NCBI RefSeq assembly: GCF_000698595.1
Contig: NZ_JFHC01000069.1
Span: 1 to 42,817 of the forward strand
Reading direction: 5' to 3'
Source of the DNA: Caballeronia glathei
GTDB taxonomy: Bacteria; Pseudomonadota; Gammaproteobacteria; Burkholderiales; Burkholderiaceae
Length of the DNA stretch: 42,817 bases
This document shows, one piece after another, positions 16,971 through 24,764 of the stretch; the first letter of the stretch is position 1, and each line of letters opens with the position of its first letter. The notes beneath the pieces were generated by a model. The model saw only the letters and a list, made by a program, of their open reading frames with translations. It was not told where the DNA came from and did no database searches. The position numbers were made by a program, and so were the translations under genes.

Positions 16971-17587
16971 CGACTTCCCCAAAATCCCCACGAAATTTCC
17001 AATCTGCCGTCGACTCGTGACGCCAATCGGGAGATGAGCTTAGCTCCATGACACGCATCCATAGCGTATTGCCACGGTGAAGCATCTTGCCTCATCAAAG
17101 AGTGGCCGCGGAGAACCATGAGACATCAAGAGATCCCTGGCCATCTGCGCATTTCGCGGCTTCTGTTCGCACGATTATCGAAGAGGACAAGCGGCTGCTG
17201 TACCTCGCGCTAACGCGAGCCCACCGTCTGCTGGCGGTACCATCGGGTCGAGAGGCAGGTCGACTGAAGTCGCACGCGACAACGAGAGCCGCACGGCGCG
17301 TATCTGCGGCAATACCTCATGGCGTGAACCGGGAAGGGGGCGAGCCTGTACTTCACCTGAACGAAGTCACCCGGCATGAGCCGGAGACTGTCGATTTAGT
17401 ATCTGTTCGGTATCGGACCCATAGTGGTCTTTGCACCTCTCCGAAAGCCGCCGTTGGCGAGCGGGCGGCGTGACGGAGACGTCAACAAACGACTGTGTCG
17501 TGCGGCGGGCGGCTGACACGTTGCGTCGTGAGGCGCGGTGCAAATGAGCGCAGCGGCACTCTTGCGCCCTTTACAGGGGGGGCACGA
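16971..17587. other. 617-bp stretch of decayed sequence
   Basis: No intact gene. A short UvrD-like helicase scrap is listed separately (17161-17244). The remainder has long open frames by chance of high GC, but nothing else is recognisable. It separates the secreted-protein fragment from the SDR gene and looks like accumulated insertion debris. Confidence 0.45.
17161..17244 (+). pseudogene. UvrD/Rep-type helicase fragment
   Basis: The reading EEDKRLLYLALTRAHRLLAV matches the C-terminal region of superfamily 1A helicases, where 'EERRLLYVALTRAxxxL' is conserved next to motif VI and its Arg. Only about 28 codons keep this match; flanking codons do not. It is a remnant, with no start or stop of its own. 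Confidence 0.55.
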
Positions 17588-18364
17588 CTACATGAAAAGC
17601 GGCTGACCGGACGACGCACTTCCGCCGCCGTCCACCGGCAGGTCGACACCGTTCACGAAGCTAGCGTCGTCGCTCGCCAAAAACGCGATAACGGCGGCTA
17701 CTTCGTGAGGCTGCGCGCCGCGCCCCATCGGAATGCGGCTTTCGAACGCCTGCTGCATGGCAGGTTGCTGCTCGAAGAATGGCATATTCATTTCGGTAAA
17801 CGTCATGCCGGGGCTGACCGCATTTACGCGCACGCCGTGCTTGCCGAGTTCCAGCGCAAGACTGCGCGTGAAATTGCTAAGGCCGCCCTTCGATGCGTTG
17901 TATGCGTTGAAGCCCGGATCGGCGCCCTGGCCGCACACCGATGAAACGTTGATGACCGAGCCTTTTGTCTTCATCAGATGAGGGAGCGCGGCACGCGTGA
18001 GATAGAACGGACCGCTCAGATTAGTGTTCAGCGTGCTGTGCCAGTGCTCGTCGGTCACGTCGAGCAGGCCGCGCAGCGCGCCGATGCCGGCATTGTTGAC
18101 CACCACGTCAATGCGTTCGAAACGTGCAAGCGCAGCCTCGACGAGGCGCTCGACGTCCACGCGCACCGTCATGTCGCACACGTGAACGAGACTTTGAGCT
18201 GCGGCACCTAGGCCATCCGCGACATGCTGGAGCTTTGCCTCAGTGCGGCCGGCCAGCACCACCGACGCGCCCTCATGGGCGAAACGGCGCGCTGTTGCGG
18301 CACCAATGCCAGTGCCCGCACCCGTGACGATCACCACTTTTTCTGCAAAACGCTTTTCTTCCAT
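17588..18364 (-). CDS. short-chain dehydrogenase/reductase (SDR)
   Basis: A 258-residue classical SDR of normal length. TGAGTGIG (residues 14-21) is the cofactor glycine motif, NNAG at 90-93, catalytic Ser about 142 (NVSSVCG), and YNASK gives Y155 and K159. R40 after strand 2 (VLAGRTEAK) suggests NADP(H) preference. SPGMTFTEMN and the PVDGGGSAS tail are typical. The start at 18364 was chosen because family homology begins there and GGAGT precedes it; the frame is open further upstream without protein character. It stands alone between decayed sequence and repeat copy B. The substrate is unknown. Confidence 0.92.
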   Translation of the reverse strand: MEEKRFAEKVVIVTGAGTGIGAATARRFAHEGASVVLAGRTEAKLQHVADGLGAAAQSLVHVCDMTVRVDVERLVEAALARFERIDVVVNNAGIGALRGLLDVTDEHWHSTLNTNLSGPFYLTRAALPHLMKTKGSVINVSSVCGQGADPGFNAYNASKGGLSNFTRSLALELGKHGVRVNAVSPGMTFTEMNMPFFEQQPAMQQAFESRIPMGRGAQPHEVAAVIAFLASDDASFVNGVDLPVDGGGSASSGQPLFM

Positions 18365-18493
18365 TTCGAACACTCCGTTGTGTTTGCCTCTATCTAGACG
18401 GGAAAAAGAACACTTCGGAGCATGTCGGAATTCCGTCTTGCGGCAAGCAGTTCTTGCAAATCTTCGATCAACACCATGTCGCGGGTAGTCAAC

Positions 18494-18854
18494 GGAAAGT
18501 AAATTCCATATCCTTGCTGGGTGCTGCACCGCGTTCCATGCGGGTTGAGTGTTGCCTGGCACCGAAGATACCTCGCCGAAGGACTGGGTCTTTTGCAGCT
18601 GAGCATCGCAACTGCATGTCACTGCGTTGAACTAACGCACCACCCCACACGGCCTTGTCACGTTGGCGATTTGTGGGGCAACGCGTCACCTGTTGAGGCG
18701 AACACTCGGAAGGCAGTAGGACAGGAAGATCTGCGTGCGTTCAGGCAAGCTAAAGCTTCCGTGAACGTGACAAAGCCCGCGCGGGCCATCCGCACTGCGG
18801 AACCCGATGATGGTCCGCGCATGCCGATCCTGGCCATTTCCGGCACCGCCACTC
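18494..18854. repeat. dispersed ~360-bp repeat, copy B
   Basis: Same orientation as and closely similar to copy A (12782-13141), 5.7 kb away. Here the homologous block runs on into a longer stretch of the receiver-domain remnant, which suggests that copy B keeps more of the ancestral right flank. It ends next to the 3' end of the HD-domain gene, as copy A ends next to the 3' end of the isochorismatase gene. No integrase, transposase or terminal repeats are associated with either copy. Confidence 0.8.
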
Positions 18855-18985
18855 TGACCCAGCGCGAGCATTGCCGTGCCGCCGGTATCGATCTCGTGCT
18901 GGAGAAACCGGTCAGCCGCGCCACGCTGGTTGTCACGATTCGCCAGCGAGCGGCAGACGCCCCACCGCCGCACCTAATCAACCCT
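18815..18985 (+). pseudogene. response-regulator receiver domain, C-terminal remnant
   Basis: The reading PRMPILAISGTATLTQREHC followed by RAAGIDLVLEKPVSRATL is the second half of a CheY-like receiver: strand 4 with the conserved Ser/Thr position (AISG), helix 4, then strand 5 with the conserved Lys-Pro (LEKP). The phosphorylated Asp and everything before it are missing. It overlaps the right half of repeat copy B and runs into the end of the HD gene on the other strand. Confidence 0.65.
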
Positions 18986-19619
18986 TCCAGTGCGAGCAGC
19001 GGACCACGCTGCAGAAGTTGCCGCGATGGAAATGCGGTTCCTTGTCAGCAATCACATCGCCCATCACATTGGCAAACGCCGTGTCGGGCTTGTGCTTGAC
19101 GCCGTTGTAGAACGCCTGAAGGAGGTCTTCCTTGGCGTGCTCGGTACGCGGGTGCGCGTGCACCACCACCTCGCGTTCCTTGTCGCTGTATTCGTCGTAC
19201 TTGATGCCCAGCACATCCATTTCCACACCGGCCGTGACCAGCGCGATCACCGGGTGCATGAACTCGGGCACACCCGGTGTGGCGTGCAGCGCAATGGCGA
19301 TCCACACGCGCTCCACGTCGTGTTCCGGAATGCCGCGGCTGCGCAGGAAATCGGCGGCCGCATTGGCGCCGTCCACTTCAAAGCGCTTGTCCGGACTGCC
19401 GTGTTCCACGGTCAGGCCCATGTCATGGAACATGGCGCCCGCATAAAGAAGCTCCGAATCGAACTTCAGGCCACGGCGCTGTCCGGCCAGTGCTGCCCAG
19501 TAATAGACGCGACTCGAATGGTGGAACAGCAGATCGGACTCCGTATCGCGCACGAGATCGGTGATCTCGCGGGCAAGTTTGCTGTCGGGAATGGCGATGC
19601 CGCCTACGCTGATACTCAT
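18978..19619 (-). CDS. HD-domain phosphohydrolase
   Basis: A 213-residue HD-domain protein. Metal ligands are visible as a His in LLFHHSSRVYYW (about 33-34), the H65-D66 doublet in AGAMFHDMGL, and H112 in IAIALHAT; the ERFEVDG-like segment (KRFEVDGANAAADFL) is common to cyanamide hydratase-like and related HD proteins. The family includes metal-dependent phosphohydrolases and some hydratases, so the reaction is not fixed. A strong AAGGAG ribosome-binding site precedes the ATG at 19619. It is divergent from the GlxA-type regulator with 146 bases between, and is very likely its target. Confidence 0.88.
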   Translation of the reverse strand: MSISVGGIAIPDSKLAREITDLVRDTESDLLFHHSSRVYYWAALAGQRRGLKFDSELLYAGAMFHDMGLTVEHGSPDKRFEVDGANAAADFLRSRGIPEHDVERVWIAIALHATPGVPEFMHPVIALVTAGVEMDVLGIKYDEYSDKEREVVVHAHPRTEHAKEDLLQAFYNGVKHKPDTAFANVMGDVIADKEPHFHRGNFCSVVRCSHWKG

Positions 19620-19699
19620 GACTGACTCCTTGTCGAGGGGGTTGTCCAGAGTATAAAAGTCCGGTTAGTATGTCCGCAATGATCACGATACGACGAAAT

Positions 19700-19712
19700 A
19701 AGACAATGTCTT
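19700..19712. promoter_or_regulatory. small palindrome between the HD gene and the GlxA-type regulator
   Basis: AAGAC-AAT-GTCTT is a perfect 5-bp inverted repeat in the divergent intergenic region, about 80 bases from the HD start and 54 from the regulator start. It could be an operator, but it is short and the assignment rests on position alone. Confidence 0.25.
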
Positions 19713-19765
19713 GATGTCGAACAGCTCCCCCGGGGGCGACCCCGGAAACAGGATAGGAAAACGAT

Positions 19766-20752
19766 ATGTCTTCACCCCGAATCATTGTGCTCGTGGCGAT
19801 CCAAGGCGTTCAGTTGCTGGACGTCTCGGGTCCGCTCGATGTATTTGCAGAGGCCAATATCCAGTCCGGTGTCGAGGCCTATCGGCTGCAGGTCGTCGGC
19901 GTAACGCGCGGTGCGATTCGTGCCTCGTCGGGCGCGCGGCTGCTACCGGATCTCACCATCGAGGACGATCGCCGGGTCACCGCGCTGCCACGCCTGCATA
20001 CGATGCTGGTGGCGGGCGCGCCGCACGCCGGCGACGCGCCGGCGGAACCGATGCTGCTCGACTGGCTTCGCCGGATGGCCCCGCGCACGAGCCGTTATGG
20101 CTCGGTGTGCCGCGGCGCTTTCCTGCTGGCCGAGGCCGGCCTGCTCAATGGCCGGCGAGTGACCACGCACTGGGCCGTGGCGGATCGGCTGGGGTCGTCG
20201 TTTCCCGCGGTGACCGTCGACGCCGACGCTATCCTTGTGCGCGATGGCAAAGTGCGCACGGCAGCCGGCGTGACCACCGGGCTGGATCTCGCGCTGGCGC
20301 TGGTCGAGGAAGACCTGGGCAGGGACGTCGCGCTCAAGGTTGCCAGTCAGCTCGTGATGTACTTCAAGCGCCCCGGCGGGCAGGGGCAGTTCAGCCGCCG
20401 CGCGGTCCCTGCCGCGGCCAACCGATCGGCCCTGCAGGAACTGCAACGTTGGGTTGCGGCGCATCCGGGGCAGCAGCATGATGTGCCGAGCCTGGCATTG
20501 CGCATGGGCGTGAGCGCGCGTCACCTGACGCGGCTGTTCCGGGAAGAGGTGGGCGTGACGCCCGCGAGCTGGGTGGAAGCGGCGCGCGTGACCGTCGCGC
20601 GTGAACTGCTCGAGAACCGGGACCTTGCGCCCAAGCAGGTGGCCGCCGAATGCGGCTTCTCAAGCGTCGATACGCTGCGCCGCGCATTCATGCGCGTGAT
20701 GGGCGTGACGCCGGCCGACTATCGCAAGCGACATGCGATGCCGGTTCAGTGA
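19766..20752 (+). CDS. GlxA-family transcriptional regulator (DJ-1/PfpI + AraC HTH)
   Basis: A 328-residue regulator. The N-terminal ~1-165 is a DJ-1/PfpI-like domain with the nucleophile-elbow cysteine C115 in YGSVCRGAFLLAEAGLL, and residues ~220-322 form an AraC-type double HTH (LALRMGVSARHLTRLF, then VAAECGFSSVDTLRRAF). Related proteins sense small nitrogenous or amino-acid-derived compounds; here the effector is unknown. A good ribosome-binding site (AGGA) precedes the start. It is divergent from the HD-domain gene. The codon use is strongly GC-rich, like the HD gene, and the pair looks older in this genome than the debris around it. Confidence 0.92.
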   Translation: MSSPRIIVLVAIQGVQLLDVSGPLDVFAEANIQSGVEAYRLQVVGVTRGAIRASSGARLLPDLTIEDDRRVTALPRLHTMLVAGAPHAGDAPAEPMLLDWLRRMAPRTSRYGSVCRGAFLLAEAGLLNGRRVTTHWAVADRLGSSFPAVTVDADAILVRDGKVRTAAGVTTGLDLALALVEEDLGRDVALKVASQLVMYFKRPGGQGQFSRRAVPAAANRSALQELQRWVAAHPGQQHDVPSLALRMGVSARHLTRLFREEVGVTPASWVEAARVTVARELLENRDLAPKQVAAECGFSSVDTLRRAFMRVMGVTPADYRKRHAMPVQ

Positions 20753-20888
20753 AACCGCAGTCTTACGGCGACGCGTCGCCCTTGCGCTTGCGATAGGCCG
20801 CCACCTCGTGCCCGGTTGCCGCAAAGCGCCATGCTGCACCAGCGGCGCCGATGCGATCGCGTACGGTCAGGCTCGCGGTGAAAACAAG

Positions 20889-21106
20889 GTCTTTCATGTC
20901 GCATTGCTTGTGATGGCAGCGATCAATTCCCTGGTTGTCGATACTTTATGGGCGTAAGTGAGGCCATCAATATTCATCGCAGCGTGAAGTGCTTCATCTG
21001 AGCGTGCAGAGGTCGCATCCCGAACGAGAGCTACGTGATAGCCAAGTCCTATCCCGATGCGGCCGGTCGCTTCAAGGCAGCTGTTCGCAAGCAGGCCAAT
21101 CAAGAT
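20889..21106 (-). pseudogene. truncated copy of the isochorismatase-family gene
   Basis: About 218 bases duplicate the 3' end of the isochorismatase-like gene (13149-13366), with about 17 mismatches counted by eye. The reading keeps ILIGLLANSCLEATGRIG and the stop codon at 20894, with no internal stops, but everything upstream of the catalytic Cys region, including the Asp, is lost. Homology ends abruptly near 21106 in unrelated sequence. The gene cannot be functional. Confidence 0.85.
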
Positions 21107-21590
21107 CGTGCTTCGAGAGATCCACGTTGGATTGGATTGCGTAATGGAATTGATGTTTGCAAAGGCGCGGCAGGGCATTGAACGGCCGGTACGAATATCA
21201 TTGCGGACTTCGCGTTTTCCTCACTGACGGACCGCTTGTGGCCGAACGCGGTCCGACATTGACCCAACGGAGCGATTCGCCATTGATCGGTGAGCGTAGG
21301 GCAGAAGTCCATCAACGACCGAACCCACAACGCAAAAAAGGACGCGACGCGTGACGCCTATCTTGCGAGTGTCGACATCAGGACAGTCCCGTTTCAGTCG
21401 AAGGCAAAACCTGACGAACATGCGATTCGAGCCGCGCTTTTCCCGCCGCCGAGCGAACCGACGTCACGCCGCTCTCGAATTCCCGCTTCTTGAGCAAGCC
21501 AACCGTCCTTGGCATGGCCACGTTCTTGATACGCTGACCAGTGACGCAACTGAAGGTTGCGTCCGCGCTATCAACCCTTCAACGAGTCAT
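21107..21590. other. 484-bp stretch without a recognised gene
   Basis: The frame of the following membrane protein is open back to 21351, but residues encoded before 21591 are Arg/Ser-rich and lack protein character, so they were not included. Nothing else is recognised. Confidence 0.45.
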
Positions 21591-22532
21591 ATGCAAACAA
21601 ACAACAAAGTACCCGTCGACGTGTTCAAGACCCTCACCGACGCGATCGAGTCATATCTCGCACTCGCCTGGAAAGTAGTTATTGCGTTGGGCGGGCTTGT
21701 GCTCGTGGCCTACTGTTACTTCGAGAGCATCATGCCCGAGGGGCTTTCTCTCGGCGACGCCTTTTTCCTCGCGTCTGCCTCCTTCTCATTTGCGTGCATC
21801 GCGCTCATTGGAGTGGGTTGTGGAGCGTTTGCGGCCTTGTGGTTGTTGAAACTCATCGTTGTAGTCCGCAACCATCGTCTTGCCGGACGCGGCTTGCCAC
21901 CTGCATCACGATTGCACCGGTTTGTCGATAGCGGATCGATGATGTTGATGTCGTTCTTCGTCGCCCTTCCCTTCGCCTATCTGCTGATTTTTGTGCGAGA
22001 TCAGACGCCCGATGGCCGGATGCAGGCGACTCTGATGTTCTTCGCCACCGTTGGCGCTTTCGCGTCGATCATTTTTCTGATCGTTCCCGCGCAGGCGCAG
22101 CGCCGCGACGTCCGGTTCACAGTAAGCATCTGCGCCATGGCCGTGTTCGGTGCGTTGGTTGCGACTCGGCCGGCGCTCCTCAATCTGGCGATGGTCAATC
22201 TCGGCGTGCGGTCCGCACCCGGTCAGATGCTGCTGTTTTCCAGCGCTGAACACGACGAGCTTGCGGCAATCGCTGACGCCAGCGGCGTTAAGGTCAGCTT
22301 CTGCAAGTTGCCCGGTACGGCGATGTGGGGAACGCGTGCTGTACGCGCCGTGTGGTACGGCGTGGGGAACAGCTCCTACGTGCGTCTCTTCGACGAGGCG
22401 AACGCAAGCCGCGACGTACTTGTGCGCGTTGACCGCACCGCCATGGAGGTCCTGAGGGGCGACAAAATCGACTTCAAATGCATCTCGGCACCATCCCCTA
22501 CCGGTCGCGCCAGTGACGCCCGGCCGTCATGA
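21591..22532 (+). CDS. multi-pass membrane protein of unknown function
   Basis: A 313-residue protein, not recognised. The start at MQTNNKVPVD (21591) was chosen because coding character begins there; its ribosome-binding site is poor. Hydrophobic segments lie at about residues 26-43, 57-92 (long, perhaps two), 113-136, 145-168 and 174-200, giving five or six membrane spans. A soluble C-terminal domain of ~110 residues follows (QMLLFSSAEHDELAAIADA, then SGVKVSFCKLPG). A membrane anchor with a C-terminal soluble domain would suit a sensor or a toxin-related protein, but no motif decides. Its stop overlaps the next small gene by ATGA. The pair converges on the minus-strand cluster ending at 22796. 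Confidence 0.7.
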   Translation: MQTNNKVPVDVFKTLTDAIESYLALAWKVVIALGGLVLVAYCYFESIMPEGLSLGDAFFLASASFSFACIALIGVGCGAFAALWLLKLIVVVRNHRLAGRGLPPASRLHRFVDSGSMMLMSFFVALPFAYLLIFVRDQTPDGRMQATLMFFATVGAFASIIFLIVPAQAQRRDVRFTVSICAMAVFGALVATRPALLNLAMVNLGVRSAPGQMLLFSSAEHDELAAIADASGVKVSFCKLPGTAMWGTRAVRAVWYGVGNSSYVRLFDEANASRDVLVRVDRTAMEVLRGDKIDFKCISAPSPTGRASDARPS

Positions 22533-22711
22533 CCCGCATCTACGCAACTCTCAAAAAGCAATACACGACCGAAGCGTTGAAGAACATGGGCTTCACGTCG
22601 GACGGCAGCTTTATGGTCAAACGCGGAGCCCGACGATGTGAACTCGCGACCGCATCGAGCCTCGACGGGATCTGGTGGCGCGTCAGGCCGCTCGTTCGCC
22701 GATGGCGATAA
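22529..22711 (+). CDS. small basic protein coupled to the membrane protein
   Basis: A 60-residue basic protein, MTRIYATLKKQYTTEALKNM at its start, unrecognised. Its ATG overlaps the stop of the upstream membrane-protein gene (ATGA, 22529-22532), the main reason to believe it is expressed. No membrane segment or signal; the C-terminus is Trp/Arg-rich (WWRVRPLVRRWR). It could be a partner of the membrane protein. Confidence 0.6.
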   Translation: MTRIYATLKKQYTTEALKNMGFTSDGSFMVKRGARRCELATASSLDGIWWRVRPLVRRWR

Positions 22712-22795
22712 GCCGTGTTGCAACTGAATACGTGAATACGTGGCCAGCAAGACGCTTGTAGTCGGCGTGTTGCCGGCTAGACGCGATCCTTCGCG

Positions 22796-23140
22796 TCAAT
22801 GTCGGGCGTCATTGCTCTCGCCAGGTAAGCCCTGTGAGCGCCGGAACCCGCGATCGCGCTCAACGTCCTCCGCAGTGGGGTAATCCGGCCATGTAACCGA
22901 CAAGAATCCGGCCATGACAGTGGCGCTCACAACTCCGGCGAAGACCCAACTCGTGCCGAAGTAGGACACTGCGCCCAAGCACACTGAGGCAAGTATGAGA
23001 CCGGCGGCAACCCAGTACGATACCGACCACCAGTAGGCACGACGCCGGGACGCCAGGTTGCCGCTCGGAATCAGCTTGCTGAGATACTTATCAGCTTCGT
23101 CTCGCATCATATTGTCCACGGATGGGAATCGCGGCCACAA
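22796..23140 (-). CDS. small two-span membrane protein
   Basis: About 114 residues if it starts at TTG 23140, or 104 from ATG 23110. Two hydrophobic helices, WWSVSYWVAAGLILASVCLG and SWVFAGVVSATVMAGFL, lie in the middle, with a charged C-terminus rich in Asp/Arg. With the TTG start it begins 2 bases after the stop of the upstream gene and has GGAGG a dozen bases away, so translation is probably coupled. It is last in a minus-strand cluster of five short genes (24448 down to 22796). Function unknown. Confidence 0.6.
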   Translation of the reverse strand: MWPRFPSVDNMMRDEADKYLSKLIPSGNLASRRRAYWWSVSYWVAAGLILASVCLGAVSYFGTSWVFAGVVSATVMAGFLSVTWPDYPTAEDVERDRGFRRSQGLPGESNDARH

Positions 23141-23142
23141 AT

Positions 23143-23505
23143 TTACAGAGCCCTCCGTCCCGATAGGAAAGCACGAATCGCGTTCCCAGCTTCCGGGAAG
23201 AATTGTCGTGGGCCCATTTCAACGAAGCGACCTGCTGCGATAAATCCTAGACGAACCGTTGCTGCGAGCGTTCCGCATGCTGCTACGCCCAAAAAATAGT
23301 ACAAACCCGTGCCGAGCGCCCGCCTCAAATCATCATCGGCCGTTTCGTAGCTGCCAGCGTCGCGCGTAAGCCACTCGAATGCCCTAACGAGCACTCGAGC
23401 TATGGAGTCGAGCGCATGAGCCCCCGGTGAGCTAGATTCGCCTTGTAGAAACGGGACTATCTGATACATCACGTATAGGGTTACCAAAGGCGATGCGCTG
23501 CGCAA
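23143..23505 (-). CDS. small membrane protein, 5' end unclear
   Basis: About 120 residues from a TTG at 23505. One clear hydrophobic segment is near GTGLYYFLGVAACGTLAATV, and the N-terminal SPLVTLYVMYQIVPFL may be another. The frame stays open upstream to 23604, just inside the end of the preceding gene, and those codons encode a charged stretch (KPKAEKKEQRTETQ) that looks genuine, yet contain no ATG, GTG or TTG. The true start may be non-canonical, or a base may be missing. It overlaps no other gene on the minus strand and is followed 2 bases later by the next one. Function unknown. Confidence 0.5.
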   Translation of the reverse strand: MRSASPLVTLYVMYQIVPFLQGESSSPGAHALDSIARVLVRAFEWLTRDAGSYETADDDLRRALGTGLYYFLGVAACGTLAATVRLGFIAAGRFVEMGPRQFFPEAGNAIRAFLSGRRAL

Positions 23506-23584
23506 GAGACGCGGAATTAGACGCCGCGGCGCCGATATTTGAGTTTCCGTTCGTTGTTCTTTTTTCTCTGCTTTCGGTTTGTGA

Positions 23585-23748
23585 TTAGACGTCGGCCTTG
23601 CTGTCTATGAAGACCATTGCGGTCGTCACCGCGCCGCCACCGATCGCGGCGATAGCCCAGAACGAATTGAAGTGCGGGGATCAATCAGTGCCCACGCCAA
23701 AACCGCAAGACCGCCGACGCCAATCGTGACGAGATACTTTGCTTTCAT
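23585..23748 (-). pseudogene. small two-span membrane protein, frameshifted at a C run
   Basis: Starting at ATG 23748, the frame gives MKAKYLVTIGVGGLAVLAWA and then LIDP before leaving for a premature stop. Adding one base to the four-C run (GGGG at 23676-23679 on the + strand) restores a 54-residue protein continuing HFNSFWAIAAIGGGAVTTAM and ending at the TAA 23585-23587. Two hydrophobic helices separated by a short loop fit a small membrane protein. The homopolymer context makes a sequencing error as likely as a true mutation. It is the third of five genes in the minus-strand cluster. Confidence 0.6.
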
Positions 23749-23821
23749 CTTTTCGTGCTGCTCCGTTTACGGTTCCCGCGTTCCCCACATTTTACGTACT
23801 TTCCGTGGCTACCTGGCGTCG

Positions 23822-24142
23822 TCAACGGCGGCTTTGCCATGCCCTTGCGTCGAAGACCGGTACGCTGCCGCCCCGCGCTTCGATCGGGCCGTTGAACTGG
23901 TCCACGTCCCCACGATACGCAGATTCCGTGCACCAGCCCTTTGCACACGTCTCGTACCGTGTAACTCCGTTCATGGCGTACTTCCTGTGCGTAACCGGCG
24001 CGTTGTCTTGCTGCACGGACAATTCGGCAAACCGCTTTTCCGCCACCGTACGTTCGTAGTTCGCAACGGCATGGATTGCCAGCGGGGCCGCTATCACCGC
24101 AGCTGTCAATGCGACAACAACGATCGAAGAGGTTTTCAACAT
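23822..24142 (-). CDS. small membrane-anchored protein with a Cys pair
   Basis: A 106-residue protein with an N-terminal hydrophobic helix (SIVVVALTAAVIAAPLAI, residues 6-23) acting as an anchor or uncleaved signal. The rest should be periplasmic and contains C66 and C71 (YETCAKGWCTES), which could form a disulfide. It begins 6 bases after the stop of the upstream gene, so it is likely part of one transcript. No family is recognised. Confidence 0.65.
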   Translation of the reverse strand: MLKTSSIVVVALTAAVIAAPLAIHAVANYERTVAEKRFAELSVQQDNAPVTHRKYAMNGVTRYETCAKGWCTESAYRGDVDQFNGPIEARGGSVPVFDARAWQSRR

Positions 24143-24148
24143 GCTCTC

Positions 24149-24448
24149 CTAGTTGACACGACGCCACTCTTCCTCGATTACACCGAAAACGATCGGCACG
24201 AAATCATGCCCTTCGAACGATGCCGGGCTTCCGTCGCTCGGATAGTCCAGCGCCGCGGGAGCGCGGATCATGTCAAGAATCCGTCTGCTGTGCTTTCCTG
24301 TGGCCGCCACTTCGGCGAGGACCTCAGCCTCAATGGCATGCAGCAGCGCCCAAGTCAGTACACCGGCAGACCTGTGCCGAAGCACAACCGCGGGTACTGC
24401 TTGCCGCACAGCCGCATCGGCAGCAAATAACGTCTCCATTTCAACCAT
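24149..24448 (-). CDS. hypothetical protein, first of the small-gene cluster
   Basis: A 99-residue soluble, mostly helical protein (VLTWALLHAIEAEVLAEVAAT in the middle) with an acidic C-terminus (GVIEEEWRRVN). It has no membrane segment, unlike most genes that follow. It begins the minus-strand cluster and stops 6 bases before the next start. I do not recognise the family. As the only clearly cytoplasmic member, it could be a regulator or a partner of the membrane proteins. Confidence 0.6.
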   Translation of the reverse strand: MVEMETLFAADAAVRQAVPAVVLRHRSAGVLTWALLHAIEAEVLAEVAATGKHSRRILDMIRAPAALDYPSDGSPASFEGHDFVPIVFGVIEEEWRRVN

Positions 24449-24630
24449 CCCTATCTTCGATGCACGCGAGCGCGTTTGATGCGACCTTCGCGTTTTCCTT
24501 CTTCCTTGGTCTGGATCAGGCCGCGATGGGCTTTTCCGATTATGGCAAATCGTGCTTTCTTTACTACATCAATGCCGTCCGTAGCGTCAAACAGCGAAGT
24601 GCCGACGTGCTCGAAAATGCGAGACTTTTC

Positions 24631-24753
24631 CTATCGGCGTACCCGATGGTAACTACACTCGCCGTCATGGAATGGCGCGGTCATGCAGGCGATTGTCGAT
24701 ATCGCCGTACGAGGCTCTCGTTCAAGCCAAGCTTCCAGTTCAGAAATCTTCAT
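24631..24753 (-). CDS. small ORF downstream of the toxin gene
   Basis: A 40-residue reading, MKISELEAWLEREPRTAIS at its start, with a good GAGGAA ribosome-binding site and 11 bases between the PIN toxin stop and its ATG. The N-terminus resembles that of short helical regulators. It may be a truncated gene; its second half has no recognisable character. It may be co-transcribed with the toxin-antitoxin pair. Confidence 0.4.
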   Translation of the reverse strand: MKISELEAWLEREPRTAISTIACMTAPFHDGECSYHRVRR

Positions 24754-24764
24754 GAGCTGTTCCT

